A stretch of DNA of 64,000 nt. Source: a virus. Of the stretch, positions 41,833-49,739 are shown one piece after another. The position numbers were made by a program, and so were the translations under genes. The stretch lies in IMG/VR virus record IMGVR_UViG_3300027973_000030, positions 1 to 64,000 of that record. One strand, written 5' to 3'. The stretch's first letter is position 1. Each line of letters begins with the position of its first letter. The notes under the pieces are model-generated. The model worked only from the letters and a program-made list of their open reading frames with translations, was not told the DNA's origin and did not search any database.

Positions 41833-42450
41833 TTAAACAATATCTTTTATCTTGCCACACTTAAGACATTCTAATTCACCGTCTCCATCAGCGTCACCCC
41901 AAACGTGTTCACACTGACGATGTGCAAAATATTCATCAATCTTACCATCACCATCAAAGTCTAGACCGTCCATTGTACCGTCACCGTCTTCATCAATTTC
42001 TACACCTTTCTTAACTGGTACAGCAATTGGTTGTTCTGCTTTAACTTCAGCTTTAGAAGCTTGTGATTGAGCATTAGCTCTATCAGCAGCAGCTAAAAAT
42101 GCAGGATCTACTAAAGGTGTATGATCTTTAGGAGACTCTTTCATATCGTTTGTATGAGATAGAGTTACACCATCTTCTTCATCCATTTTCTGTACTAACA
42201 TTTTATCTTTATCTGTATCAGAGAACCAATAATCAATAATTTTACCATAAGAGCCAATAAAAGCTCCTAGTAACAATAATAATAACTCTTTCCATTCTCC
42301 TGCAATAGCAGTACCGTATGTAATAGCAGTAAAAATACCTGCTATAATAAGCATAAAAGAACCTAATACTAACGCTGTAATAAACCAGCGTCTTTGCATC
42401 ATTTCTCCTAACAGTTGTTTAAATCCACCAGATTCTGTGTTGTTTTGCAT
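41833..42450 (-). CDS. Membrane protein with Ca-binding-type DxDxDG repeats
   Basis: A 205-residue protein. Two membrane segments lie near residues 20-45 and 58-70 (WFITALVLGSFMLIIAGIFT and ELLLLLLGAFIGSYG). A flexible Ala/Lys/Glu middle leads to a C-terminal block with DEDGDGTMDGLDFDGDGKID and later DADGDGELECLKCGK. These DxDxDG loops resemble EF-hand, dockerin or thrombospondin type-3 calcium sites; CxxH and CxxC also suggest a zinc site. It could anchor or dock partners of the envelope module. Confidence 0.65.
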   Translation of the reverse strand: MQNNTESGGFKQLLGEMMQRRWFITALVLGSFMLIIAGIFTAITYGTAIAGEWKELLLLLLGAFIGSYGKIIDYWFSDTDKDKMLVQKMDEEDGVTLSHTNDMKESPKDHTPLVDPAFLAAADRANAQSQASKAEVKAEQPIAVPVKKGVEIDEDGDGTMDGLDFDGDGKIDEYFAHRQCEHVWGDADGDGELECLKCGKIKDIV

Positions 42451-42467
42451 ATATTTATATTAATTGA

Positions 42468-42770
42468 TTACCACTTTGGAGCTTCTTCTTTAAACTCATC
42501 ACCTTCTTTCTTTTTAACAGGAGCCACAGGTTTAGGATCTGCAGCTTTCTGATTAATAATAACAGTTTTACCTCCAGCAGCTTGAGACTGCTGATTAGAG
42601 TTAGTGATGTTAATAACTGGAGCAGGAGCTGGAGCAGCTGCTTTATCTTCTCCTCCACCAAATAAGGTTGAACCTAACCATGCCCCACCAGCTGTTACAA
42701 CTGTAGCTATAGTACCTAATATTGTTTTTTTTAAACTTGAGCCGGTTGACTCTTCTTTTTCTTCTGACAT
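42468..42770 (-). CDS. Small membrane protein with Ala/Pro-rich tail
   Basis: A 100-residue protein with one hydrophobic segment near residues 16-38 (ILGTIATVVTAGGAWLGSTL), a repeat APAPAPV linker, Asn/Gln-rich middle, and a charged C-terminus (VKKKEGDEFKEEAPKW). Single-span with long tail, as in spanin- or TonB-like linkers. It lies in the envelope operon. Confidence 0.6.
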   Translation of the reverse strand: MSEEKEESTGSSLKKTILGTIATVVTAGGAWLGSTLFGGGEDKAAAPAPAPVINITNSNQQSQAAGGKTVIINQKAADPKPVAPVKKKEGDEFKEEAPKW

Positions 42771-42776
42771 AATATG

Positions 42777-43154
42777 TTATTTTATAATTATTGGATGTTT
42801 AACTTCTTTACCTTTTATATCTATAAAGATAAGATCATAATCTTGCTTAGTCAAGCCAGATAGATCATATACTTTTTTAGTTAATTCTTCTGTAGCAGTA
42901 AAACCCTCTTTCTTAACTGGGTCTTCTTTACCAAATGGTACAATCTGTACAGAATATTTAGCTCCAACTGTTGTCTCAAACTCAGCTGTAATGCTGTTAC
43001 CCACTTGAGTGATAGACTTGATAGCCGTAGACTCGGATTTAACACCTAAATTAATAGGTTCTGGAGCTGGGATATCTATTTTAGTACAAGCATATAAAAT
43101 GACTGTCACTATAATAAGAAGATATACCACTAATAGTTTACTAGTTTCTTTCAT
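42777..43154 (-). CDS. Small lipoprotein
   Basis: A 125-residue protein with a lipoprotein signal: charged start MKETSK, hydrophobic core LLVVYLLIIVTVILYAC, acylated Cys followed by TKIDIPAP. The mature part is a ~95-residue beta domain (SITAEFETTVGAKYSVQIVP). It follows the cohesin-like gene by 1 nt and probably anchors to a host membrane. Family not recognised. Confidence 0.7.
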   Translation of the reverse strand: MKETSKLLVVYLLIIVTVILYACTKIDIPAPEPINLGVKSESTAIKSITQVGNSITAEFETTVGAKYSVQIVPFGKEDPVKKEGFTATEELTKKVYDLSGLTKQDYDLIFIDIKGKEVKHPIIIK

Positions 43155-43155
43155 T

Positions 43156-45288
43156 TTAAAAATTGTTATAACCGGTTAACTTAATTTGTGTAGAGTTAAG
43201 ATTTATTCCTAACTGATTTCCTTTAGAATCTGCAGCATCCATAAGAGGTGAAACTTTTACAGATGTAACAATGTTTACACCTTCACCAATTGTGCTAAAC
43301 TTAAGTTTAAATGGAGTGTTAGTTCCTTTAATAAACTCAGAGTTATTCTTATCTAAACCTCCAAACTTTACACGTCCATCTTTAGAACTAGCAAATACAT
43401 ACCAAGTGTTTGGTACATTACTTGTAAGCTCTTCAAATTTTATTTTAGCTGGATCAAATGTAAATTCAAACTGTAAACCAGAAACACTAGAAGTTTTAGC
43501 ATCTATATTTACTGGAATCTCAATTGTATTAGAAGTAACTGTTAAGTTATTTAAGTTTACATCAATATAACTAATATCAGCCGTAGAATTCATTGAAGTT
43601 CCTGTAGACTGTGCTTGTATAGACATAGTTTTAAATGCTGAGTTAGTAGCTAAGCTATTTACAGCATTTGTTTGTACAGTTGCTGTACCTGCAGAGCTTG
43701 TAACTACCTGCGAAGAGTGAGATCTGTTTACATCACCCCATAAAAGATATTTAAGGTCTAAGAAGGCATTAGTACCAAGAGTACCTGTTTTAAAATAAGT
43801 CTTAGGATAAGTAATATTCTTCCAGTTAGCTGCAGTGATGGTCCCCCATGAATGGTTAACATCTACATCAAATTCAAATTCTGCTTTTAAAGCATAATCC
43901 ACACCTTGACCATTAATATCACGTATAGAACTTACATATAACGAAGTACCGTCTTTAGCTTTAATAAGTGTTGAAGGTACAGTGTATTGGGCCCAAGTAC
44001 CATCATTAGATACATATTCAACTGGTCCAGTGTATATATCAAATAACTGAACACTTTTAACAGTGCTAGCTACTGAACTACTAGGAAATTCTCTCATATC
44101 AATACGTAATGTACTTGATGTAGAACCAGGAGTTACATATCCCCATTCTGCTTGACCTGCAATAGTTGTAACATCAGATGCTTTCCATGTAGGAAGACTC
44201 ATATAACCACCGCTACCTGAAGTGTAAGTACTAGGTAACATCATTAGCGTATCTAAACCCGCCACTTGTGCAAGAAGTTTAGGAAGATCACCACCATCTA
44301 TTGTTCTACTACGATTAATATCTGCAGCGTATAATGACTGTCCAGTTTTAATACTCTGACCGTTAGATCCGTCCAGTCCCATAGATGTAAATTCACCTTG
44401 AGCTGTAGTAAAATCAGATATAGTGATTGCATTACTATACATAGTATACAATTTATCTAACTCATGCATTACAGTAACCTCATACACTTTATCAGCAGAT
44501 AAAGAAGCTTGATTGATATCAACTTCACCTGTAGACGTAACAGGGAACATCACTCCTGTATTAGTAAGAGTATCTCTAAATGATACTTTTACATTAGATA
44601 TGCTATACAAGTTAGTATTTAAATCTACTTTAGCTGTTACATACTTACCATAGTTTTGGTTCATGATAACTGCTGTAGATAATGGATTTTCCATTGTAGT
44701 ATTATCATATTGACCAGATCCGTTCCATCCAGCAACAAAGTTTAACTTAATAGGATTAAAAGTGTATGCAGTGGAAGCAGCTTTAAGTCTAAACTTAATC
44801 TTAATAAAATCACTATAACCACTATAAGGCATAGCTGATGTAGTAGACCAAGTAAGCGTAGTTCTTAAAATAGCATATGGATTAGTTGTACCATAGTTAT
44901 AATTAGCGTATTGATAGTTAGTAGTACCATTAGTAGTAGTATTAGCTGCATTACCTGTTGCTACAGGAATAAAATTATAACCAGGATAGTTATAATAAGA
45001 AAGGTTAATAGTAGAGTTCTGAGGTAAAATACCACCGTTTCCACCTGTACCTGTGTGATTAACAGATACTAACTCAAAAACATCTCTGTCATATTGTACA
45101 TCAAATAATAACTGACGAGTAGTGGCATTGTTCATACCATTACCATAAATCACATAATCAAAAACGTCTCCTCTATTAAGAGAAGACCCACCTACATAAG
45201 TAGCAGCTTTGAACTTTTGTTGACTATACGAAAATGTCGCAATAAGTACTAAAAGTGTCGTAAAAAATGTCGTAATAAATTTTCTCAT
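43156..45288 (-). CDS. Secreted protein with cohesin-like and dockerin-like segments
   Basis: A 710-residue protein with a signal peptide (MRKFITTFFTTLLVLIATFS, cut after YSQ). Residues ~25-200 look like a cohesin-type beta-sandwich (GDVFDYVIYGNGMNN, RQLLFDVQYDRDVFELVSVN). Near residue 310 YAADINRSRTIDGGDLPKLL resembles a dockerin loop-helix, and LLWGDVNRS occurs near 515. Residues ~570-705 form a second cohesin-like domain (GLQFEFTFDPAKIKFEELTS). Cohesins bind dockerins in cellulosomes and in Bacteroidota surface complexes. A phage-encoded version is unusual and might link exported proteins at the host surface. Overlaps the preceding gene by one base (TAATG). Confidence 0.75.
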   Translation of the reverse strand: MRKFITTFFTTLLVLIATFSYSQQKFKAATYVGGSSLNRGDVFDYVIYGNGMNNATTRQLLFDVQYDRDVFELVSVNHTGTGGNGGILPQNSTINLSYYNYPGYNFIPVATGNAANTTTNGTTNYQYANYNYGTTNPYAILRTTLTWSTTSAMPYSGYSDFIKIKFRLKAASTAYTFNPIKLNFVAGWNGSGQYDNTTMENPLSTAVIMNQNYGKYVTAKVDLNTNLYSISNVKVSFRDTLTNTGVMFPVTSTGEVDINQASLSADKVYEVTVMHELDKLYTMYSNAITISDFTTAQGEFTSMGLDGSNGQSIKTGQSLYAADINRSRTIDGGDLPKLLAQVAGLDTLMMLPSTYTSGSGGYMSLPTWKASDVTTIAGQAEWGYVTPGSTSSTLRIDMREFPSSSVASTVKSVQLFDIYTGPVEYVSNDGTWAQYTVPSTLIKAKDGTSLYVSSIRDINGQGVDYALKAEFEFDVDVNHSWGTITAANWKNITYPKTYFKTGTLGTNAFLDLKYLLWGDVNRSHSSQVVTSSAGTATVQTNAVNSLATNSAFKTMSIQAQSTGTSMNSTADISYIDVNLNNLTVTSNTIEIPVNIDAKTSSVSGLQFEFTFDPAKIKFEELTSNVPNTWYVFASSKDGRVKFGGLDKNNSEFIKGTNTPFKLKFSTIGEGVNIVTSVKVSPLMDAADSKGNQLGINLNSTQIKLTGYNNF

Positions 45289-45932
45289 TATAATAGTTTA
45301 TTTACCAATGAAACAGAAGCTTTCTTTAGAGCTGAACTTAAATTTTGTTGGTTAAACTTACCTCCCTCATCTACAAGAAGAGCGGACATACTTACCTCAT
45401 CAGCAGATTCCTCAACAGTTACTTTCTTCTCAAGTTTACCATCTTTGTATAGGTATCCTCTAAGTCTAATAACAACTGACTCTTTATTATTATGTAATAC
45501 TGAAAAACTAGATTGTGTTTTTAATACATCTAGATATATAATTTCTGCTGTAATTTTTAAATTAGAAGCTTTATCTAGTTCATATTCTTTTTCTTGAACT
45601 ACTTCTTCTAATATATTCTTTAGACCAAACTCTAGATTACGATTACCAGCTAAAGAACCTACAACAACTTTATTAGTTACAGATGATATATCTATCTTTT
45701 TAGGTTCTTCATACCAAATATTACCTGGACTGTCTTTAAAGGTTCCATCAAATGTCCAACTAAACCAGTTAGAAATGGCCATAGTCTTTTCTACTTGTCC
45801 TGAAAAGTGCAGGTACACCATATAACCCTCAAAGGTTAATGCAAATGCTAGCCATAGTCCTACAAAGACTAAAAAAGCTTTACCTATTAGGTCAAATAAC
45901 TTTTGGCTGTAATTAATAACGAGTGCTCTCAT
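45288..45932 (-). CDS. Membrane-anchored envelope-module protein
   Basis: A 214-residue protein with one N-terminal membrane segment (LIGKAFLVFVGLWLAFALTF), then a periplasmic-type domain of alternating strands and helices (LKITAEIIYLDVLKTQ, VIRLRGYLYKDGKLEKKVTV) and a C-terminal helix (SSALKKASVSLVNKLL). The fold outline recalls small LpoB/CsgG-type periplasmic domains, though this is weak. It is the first gene of the envelope operon. Confidence 0.6.
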   Translation of the reverse strand: MRALVINYSQKLFDLIGKAFLVFVGLWLAFALTFEGYMVYLHFSGQVEKTMAISNWFSWTFDGTFKDSPGNIWYEEPKKIDISSVTNKVVVGSLAGNRNLEFGLKNILEEVVQEKEYELDKASNLKITAEIIYLDVLKTQSSFSVLHNNKESVVIRLRGYLYKDGKLEKKVTVEESADEVSMSALLVDEGGKFNQQNLSSALKKASVSLVNKLL

Positions 45933-45965
45933 ATCTCTATATATTTATTAGAGAGCTTAGTAGTA

Positions 45966-46091
45966 TTATCTACCCTGCCCTCTATATTTACTAACTTTTT
46001 TAGCTTTAGGACCATTACTTTTACGTAAACGTCCACCTTTTCTTTTTCCAAAAGTGACTTTTCTTGAGTCACCAACTTTAGTTTTAGCCAT
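45966..46091 (-). CDS. Very basic 41-residue protein
   Basis: A short frame from ATG 46091 to TAA 45966-45968: MAKTKVGDSRKVTFGKRKGG, and on to SKYRGQGR. About one third of residues are Lys or Arg. Similar tiny Lys/Arg-rich proteins with a YRGQG end occur near late genes in Bacteroidota phages (recollection). Probably binds DNA in the virion or host nucleic acid. It lies between endolysin and the envelope module. Confidence 0.7.
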   Translation of the reverse strand: MAKTKVGDSRKVTFGKRKGGRLRKSNGPKAKKVSKYRGQGR

Positions 46092-46103
46092 TATTTGTTG
46101 GTT

Positions 46104-46703
46104 TTATGCAAGTAATGCATGATATTCTTGAAAGTGTTTGATACGATCAGGTAAACCTATAGTACCGCCATTAACTCTTTTAGTTATTTTAGTTACTACT
46201 TCAGAACTAGATCCTGTATCTGCAATTAGATTTAAACCATTCTTTTTCCAGAACCATGCTGCAGAAGCTAACGCATGCTTAGAAGAAACTAAGTCTGGAT
46301 TAGCAAGAATATCATCTTCTACGGCTAGATCAAATGCAGTGTAGTTTTGTTTACCAGTTAACTGAATATAACCTCTTCCACGGAATTTATAACCTTCACC
46401 TGAAGCTTCTAATCCATTACCCATTCTACCACCGTATACACGGTTAGCAATCTTTTCTGGTTTACGAGCGTAAGCATCAGCTAATGCTTGAGTAGGAAAG
46501 TATTTCTTAAAAATACCCATAAGACCTTTAGCTGAGTAGTTAAGGTTTTCTTGAGTAAGTCTGAATCCACCAGATTCATGACCACACTGTGCTAAAAAAT
46601 GTGCAAGACGTAAAGACGTATTTACACCAAACGTATCTATGACAGCCGGGATCTGTGCAATTACAGTATCCGGAACATGCCCCCTAAGCTTTTCTAAATT
46701 CAT
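46104..46703 (-). CDS. Endolysin, GH19 chitinase-like
   Basis: A 199-residue protein with the GH19 lysozyme/chitinase pattern: AHFLAQCGHESGGFRLTQEN (catalytic Glu in HESGGF, residue ~43), LNYSAKGLMGIFKKYFP, YGGRMGNG, and the hallmark YKFRGRGYIQLTGKQNY (residues ~108-124). No signal peptide, so it needs a holin to reach the cell wall. It would cut peptidoglycan glycan chains at lysis. Neighbouring genes give the rest of a lysis cassette. Confidence 0.92.
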   Translation of the reverse strand: MNLEKLRGHVPDTVIAQIPAVIDTFGVNTSLRLAHFLAQCGHESGGFRLTQENLNYSAKGLMGIFKKYFPTQALADAYARKPEKIANRVYGGRMGNGLEASGEGYKFRGRGYIQLTGKQNYTAFDLAVEDDILANPDLVSSKHALASAAWFWKKNGLNLIADTGSSSEVVTKITKRVNGGTIGLPDRIKHFQEYHALLA

Positions 46704-46719
46704 ATGTATAGTGTGTTTA

Positions 46720-46863
46720 TTACTTCTTCTTCTTACTAGCAGTACCAGACTTAATCTTTACTGATGTTTTCTTAACTTCGTTAGCAACTTGAGCTGCAGC
46801 TACTGCTTTCTCAACCTTGCTACCAAATAATAACTTCTTAACTAATTCAATAATCTTTTTCAT
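46720..46863 (-). CDS. Short cationic amphipathic peptide (47 aa)
   Basis: From ATG 46863: MKKIIELVKKLLFGSKVEKA and then an Ala-rich helix and a Lys-rich end (SGTASKKKK). The first 15 residues form an amphipathic cationic helix that could insert in membranes. It sits between endolysin and spanin-like genes. A longer reading from 46929 overlaps the previous gene and is less likely. Possible lysis helper or small DNA-binding peptide. Confidence 0.55.
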   Translation of the reverse strand: MKKIIELVKKLLFGSKVEKAVAAAQVANEVKKTSVKIKSGTASKKKK

Positions 46864-46864
46864 A

Positions 46865-47491
46865 TTATTTTGTTTTTTTACCAATCTTCCAGTATGTCTG
46901 GAAACCATAAGATATATTACCATTGACATCAGATCCGGCTTTTAAACCATAGATCTTGTCTGATTTAGTTTTTAATATTAATCCTGCTTCTGCAGAATGT
47001 AATCCTAATGTTTGTGTTGTATTAACACCACCACCTACGTATAACTGATTCTTTGGTTTAGCATAATTAGTAACCGTAACTGTTTTAGTAACAAACGGTA
47101 TCTTATAATTATACTGCCAGGATCTACCTATAATTTTATTTTCTCTTACAGAATCTGTAACTGAAACATAACCTAGTGTATCTAGCTTTACACTGTCAAT
47201 GTATATAGCTAATGCTGTATAACTTTTAACAAGATTATCAAACTGTATCTTTAGAGCTGCATAATTAGTATCAGCTAGATATTCAGTTTTACCTTCTATA
47301 AATAAGCTATCATGTATAATCTTAGCCGGCTTAGGTTTAGCAAAGATTAAGCTATCATGAACTGACCAAGTAGTATCATGTACTACAAGAGTATCAGACC
47401 CTTGATGACTAGCTCCACCTATACAACCTTTATTCTGTAAAAGAACAAAGACTACTAGTACACCTATAATGAAAAAATATATTTTATTCAT
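46865..47491 (-). CDS. Spanin-like membrane protein
   Basis: A 208-residue protein with an N-terminal membrane segment (IYFFIIGVLVVFVLLQ), followed by a periplasmic stretch with DTTWSVHDSL-type repeats, a helical middle (ALKIQFDNLVKSYTALAIYI) and a C-terminal beta part (LYVGGGVNTTQTLGLHSAEA). Bacteroidota phages carry such proteins with the lysis genes, where they probably act as the inner-membrane spanin. A lipoprotein is also possible because of KGCIGG after the segment. Overlaps the holin-like gene by 8 nt. Confidence 0.65.
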   Translation of the reverse strand: MNKIYFFIIGVLVVFVLLQNKGCIGGASHQGSDTLVVHDTTWSVHDSLIFAKPKPAKIIHDSLFIEGKTEYLADTNYAALKIQFDNLVKSYTALAIYIDSVKLDTLGYVSVTDSVRENKIIGRSWQYNYKIPFVTKTVTVTNYAKPKNQLYVGGGVNTTQTLGLHSAEAGLILKTKSDKIYGLKAGSDVNGNISYGFQTYWKIGKKTK

Positions 47492-47726
47492 CTACTTTCT
47501 TTTTAAATGAGAACTTATCTCCAGTGTCACCAATTAATGCTGCTATGCAGATGTACATTACTGACTCTACTAAAGCATCTGAAGGTTTAATATCACCATG
47601 AGAAAAGCTATTAGCAGTTAATGTAACACATAGAAACAGTGCACACATAAAACCTACAACAGGTTTAATGGATGTGGTTCCACGCTCATCTTTGAAAAGA
47701 TCTAAAACCCATTGTTTAAAAGTCAT
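47484..47726 (-). CDS. Holin-like membrane protein
   Basis: An 80-residue protein with two membrane segments, VVGFMCALFLCVTLTA (residues ~23-38) and ALVESVMYICIAALIG (~51-66), with a charged C-terminus (DKFSFKKKVDE). Size, topology and place in the lysis cassette fit a holin that permits endolysin release. Confidence 0.7.
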   Translation of the reverse strand: MTFKQWVLDLFKDERGTTSIKPVVGFMCALFLCVTLTANSFSHGDIKPSDALVESVMYICIAALIGDTGDKFSFKKKVDE

Positions 47727-48024
47727 ACTTAATTGTTTTATAATATTTACCTTTTAACGTTTTGTTATCAGGCAGAACAGCTAGAACTTGTTGAAAATCA
47801 ATAAGTTGTTTAGTAGGTTCTTCTGGAACACTTGCAGTTTTAAACATCTGACGCTCTAAATTATCAATCCTGGTCTTGTCTATATTAGACTGAGCCATTA
47901 ATAACTTTACATCAGATTTTATTTCGTTTACATCATTCCATATGAGTAAACTAACTAAAGATACTAGTGTAGGAAACACCCACACTTTAAAAGCTGCTAT
48001 AGACGGGTTTTCTCTAGGAGTCAT
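47716..48024 (-). CDS. Single-span membrane protein with coiled coil
   Basis: A 102-residue protein. A membrane segment (KVWVFPTLVSLVSLLIW, residues ~13-29) is followed by a coiled coil (VNEIKSDVKLLMAQSNIDKT, then RIDNLERQMF). The layout matches lysis-cassette spanin or holin-regulator proteins. It overlaps the holin-like gene by 11 nt. Confidence 0.6.
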   Translation of the reverse strand: MTPRENPSIAAFKVWVFPTLVSLVSLLIWNDVNEIKSDVKLLMAQSNIDKTRIDNLERQMFKTASVPEEPTKQLIDFQQVLAVLPDNKTLKGKYYKTIKYDF

Positions 48025-48033
48025 TGCATTACC

Positions 48034-48303
48034 TTATTTAGTAGGTTGAAACTCATAAACTAGACCAGCAGGCTTTTTTAAGCTAGCAATCAATGAGTTA
48101 GCAATGATTTTACCATTTCTGTCTTTACGTACAAAATATCTCATACTATTCTCACGAATGTTTTGAGGACTTGTAATAGTATCAGCAGCTGGAATCTCAA
48201 TAGTATCTACTGGAACTGGTTGTTCAGCAGAGATACTTTGCATTGTACCCGGAATAGGATATCCTAAATAATCCTTTTGGGCATAAAACTTTTTAGTTAC
48301 CAT
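48034..48303 (-). CDS. Small protein at the head of the lysis operon
   Basis: An 89-residue protein (MVTKKFYAQKDYLGYPIPGT) with no membrane segment; ends in a GLVYEFQPTK strand. The same-orientation genes follow it by 9 nt, so it opens the lysis operon. Phage fibre-type 'KKFYAQKDYLGYPIPGTMQ' openings occur in small virion proteins of Bacteroidota phages. Role unknown. Confidence 0.55.
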   Translation of the reverse strand: MVTKKFYAQKDYLGYPIPGTMQSISAEQPVPVDTIEIPAADTITSPQNIRENSMRYFVRKDRNGKIIANSLIASLKKPAGLVYEFQPTK

Positions 48304-48422
48304 GTTATAAACGATTTATATATAAACTTAGAATATGTAGAATTTCTATAATCCCTACATTATAATATACAAAATATCAGTCAGATTATCTACATTTGTG
48401 CATAAAACCTCAAAATTAAGTT
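48304..48422. promoter_or_regulatory. Divergent region between lysis operon and replication block
   Basis: A 119-bp AT-rich stretch between genes pointing apart. It must hold the promoters of both. TATAATATACAAAATATCAG near 48360-48379 is a possible AT-rich core. No repeated DnaA-box-like motif could be made out, even though the next gene encodes a DnaA domain IV. Confidence 0.45.
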
Positions 48423-48959
48423 ATGGAAAACAAAGAGTACGCCTACGCACTACAAGAAAAACTAGTTTCTGAGTTCAGGCAGACATTTTATGAAAAATTA
48501 GGTTATTACCCAATCATTATTACGGAAATACAGACATCTAGCGGTGAATATAAGCCGATAATGACACTAGAAAAGCTAAAAACTATGTTTGATAAGTTTC
48601 TACCAGAAAGACATAACATAAAGCTTAAACTAGAATGCAAACACAGATATAGAGAAATAGTAGAATTAAGACATATCTACTGCTACATAGCAAGAGGTAT
48701 GAAATATGGTCTTAAAATAATAGGTCAGACAATAGGAAACAGAGATCACACCACTGTAATCCATAATGTAAACGTTTTCAATGACTTATACGAAACAAGC
48801 TATGAGTTTCGTGCTAAATATGCAACCATCGTTAAATATATAAAAGATAATCATGAGCCTTCAATTATGGACTACGTGCAGAAAGTACAGCTTGACCCCG
48901 AACCAAATGTTTTTGCTGGATTGTTACAACAGCAGCATAATGCCGGGGACGCTGATTAA
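48423..48959 (+). CDS. DnaA domain IV replication-initiator-like protein
   Basis: A 178-residue protein. Residues ~75-145 match the DNA-binding domain IV of DnaA: HRYREIVELRHIYCYIARGM (first helices), the KIIGQTIGNRDHTTVIHNVN segment containing the DnaA signature GxRDHTTVxH, and a closing helix. There is no AAA+ domain. It would bind DnaA-box-like DNA, either at the phage origin or to titrate host boxes. It opens the replication block in front of a putative loader and the DnaB helicase. Overlaps the next gene by 107 nt. Confidence 0.85.
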   Translation: MENKEYAYALQEKLVSEFRQTFYEKLGYYPIIITEIQTSSGEYKPIMTLEKLKTMFDKFLPERHNIKLKLECKHRYREIVELRHIYCYIARGMKYGLKIIGQTIGNRDHTTVIHNVNVFNDLYETSYEFRAKYATIVKYIKDNHEPSIMDYVQKVQLDPEPNVFAGLLQQQHNAGDAD

Positions 48960-49461
48960 TGAAGATGCAGAATTACTACTGTGTCAGAAAATGGGAGTTA
49001 TAGACATGAGCGGAAAACTTACACCAATAGGTTTACAAGCTCTTGAAGAGTTCAAAACATTTCAAACAAAGACTAAAACTAAAGTAACCACTGAAGTTTT
49101 AGGTAAAGATTTCTTAGCTAAAGTAAAAGAGTATTTAAACATATTTCCAGACTCTACTAAGTTAAATGGAGGAAGAATACCTACATCAAAAGAACTTGCT
49201 AGACAAGGTATAGATGAAATAAAAGATAAATTTGTAAAATTTAGAAAAGCATATCCAAATTATAGTTGGGATCTTATACTAGACGCCACAGAATATTATG
49301 TGTATTTAAAGAGTTTAGATGATTATAACTATATGGTTACCAGTAGTTATTTTATTAGAAAAACAGATCCTCGTACAAAAGAAGTAGCTTCTAAATTAGC
49401 TGACCATTGTCAACTATTAATTGACAATCCAAATATTTTAAAAGATTTACAAGATAGTTAG
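48853..49461 (+). CDS. Putative helicase loader or replication protein
   Basis: A 202-residue protein (MSLQLWTTCRKYSLTPNQMF). The N-terminal half SLTPNQMFLLDCYNSSIMPG with INEDAELLLCQKMGVI resembles a winged-helix segment of replication accessory proteins in Bacteroidota phages. The reading in the 107-nt overlap with the previous gene appears conserved-like, so this long form is preferred. The middle carries KLNGGRIPTSKELARQGIDE. Placed just before DnaB, so a loader function is plausible. Confidence 0.6.
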   Translation: MSLQLWTTCRKYSLTPNQMFLLDCYNSSIMPGTLINEDAELLLCQKMGVIDMSGKLTPIGLQALEEFKTFQTKTKTKVTTEVLGKDFLAKVKEYLNIFPDSTKLNGGRIPTSKELARQGIDEIKDKFVKFRKAYPNYSWDLILDATEYYVYLKSLDDYNYMVTSSYFIRKTDPRTKEVASKLADHCQLLIDNPNILKDLQDS

Positions 49462-49511
49462 TTTATTTTTAGGAAAAGTAGTATATTTACAATACAAAAC
49501 ACATAAATACA

Positions 49512-49739
49512 ATGACAGAAAAAAACATCACTTCAGACGAAGAGGCTCAAATTCTTGAGCTCTATGAAAAAGTAACAGTAACAATCCCAGGACTTAACAC
49601 AGAAATTAGAGCTATCAGTTTTGATGGTTTTAAACTTGCTGTAGAACAAATGATGCAAATAGCTGACTTAAAAGGTAAGCTAGAAGCGTTAGATGTTTCA
49701 TTAAAAGCTATTAGATCAGCTAAAATAGCTGAACTATGA
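49512..49739 (+). CDS. Small acidic protein before DnaB
   Basis: A 75-residue acidic protein (MTEKNITSDEEAQILELYEK). It overlaps the helicase start by 4 nt (ATGA), indicating coupled translation. No domain recognised; the C-terminal helix LKGKLEALDVSLKAIRSAKI may contact the helicase. Confidence 0.6.
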   Translation: MTEKNITSDEEAQILELYEKVTVTIPGLNTEIRAISFDGFKLAVEQMMQIADLKGKLEALDVSLKAIRSAKIAEL

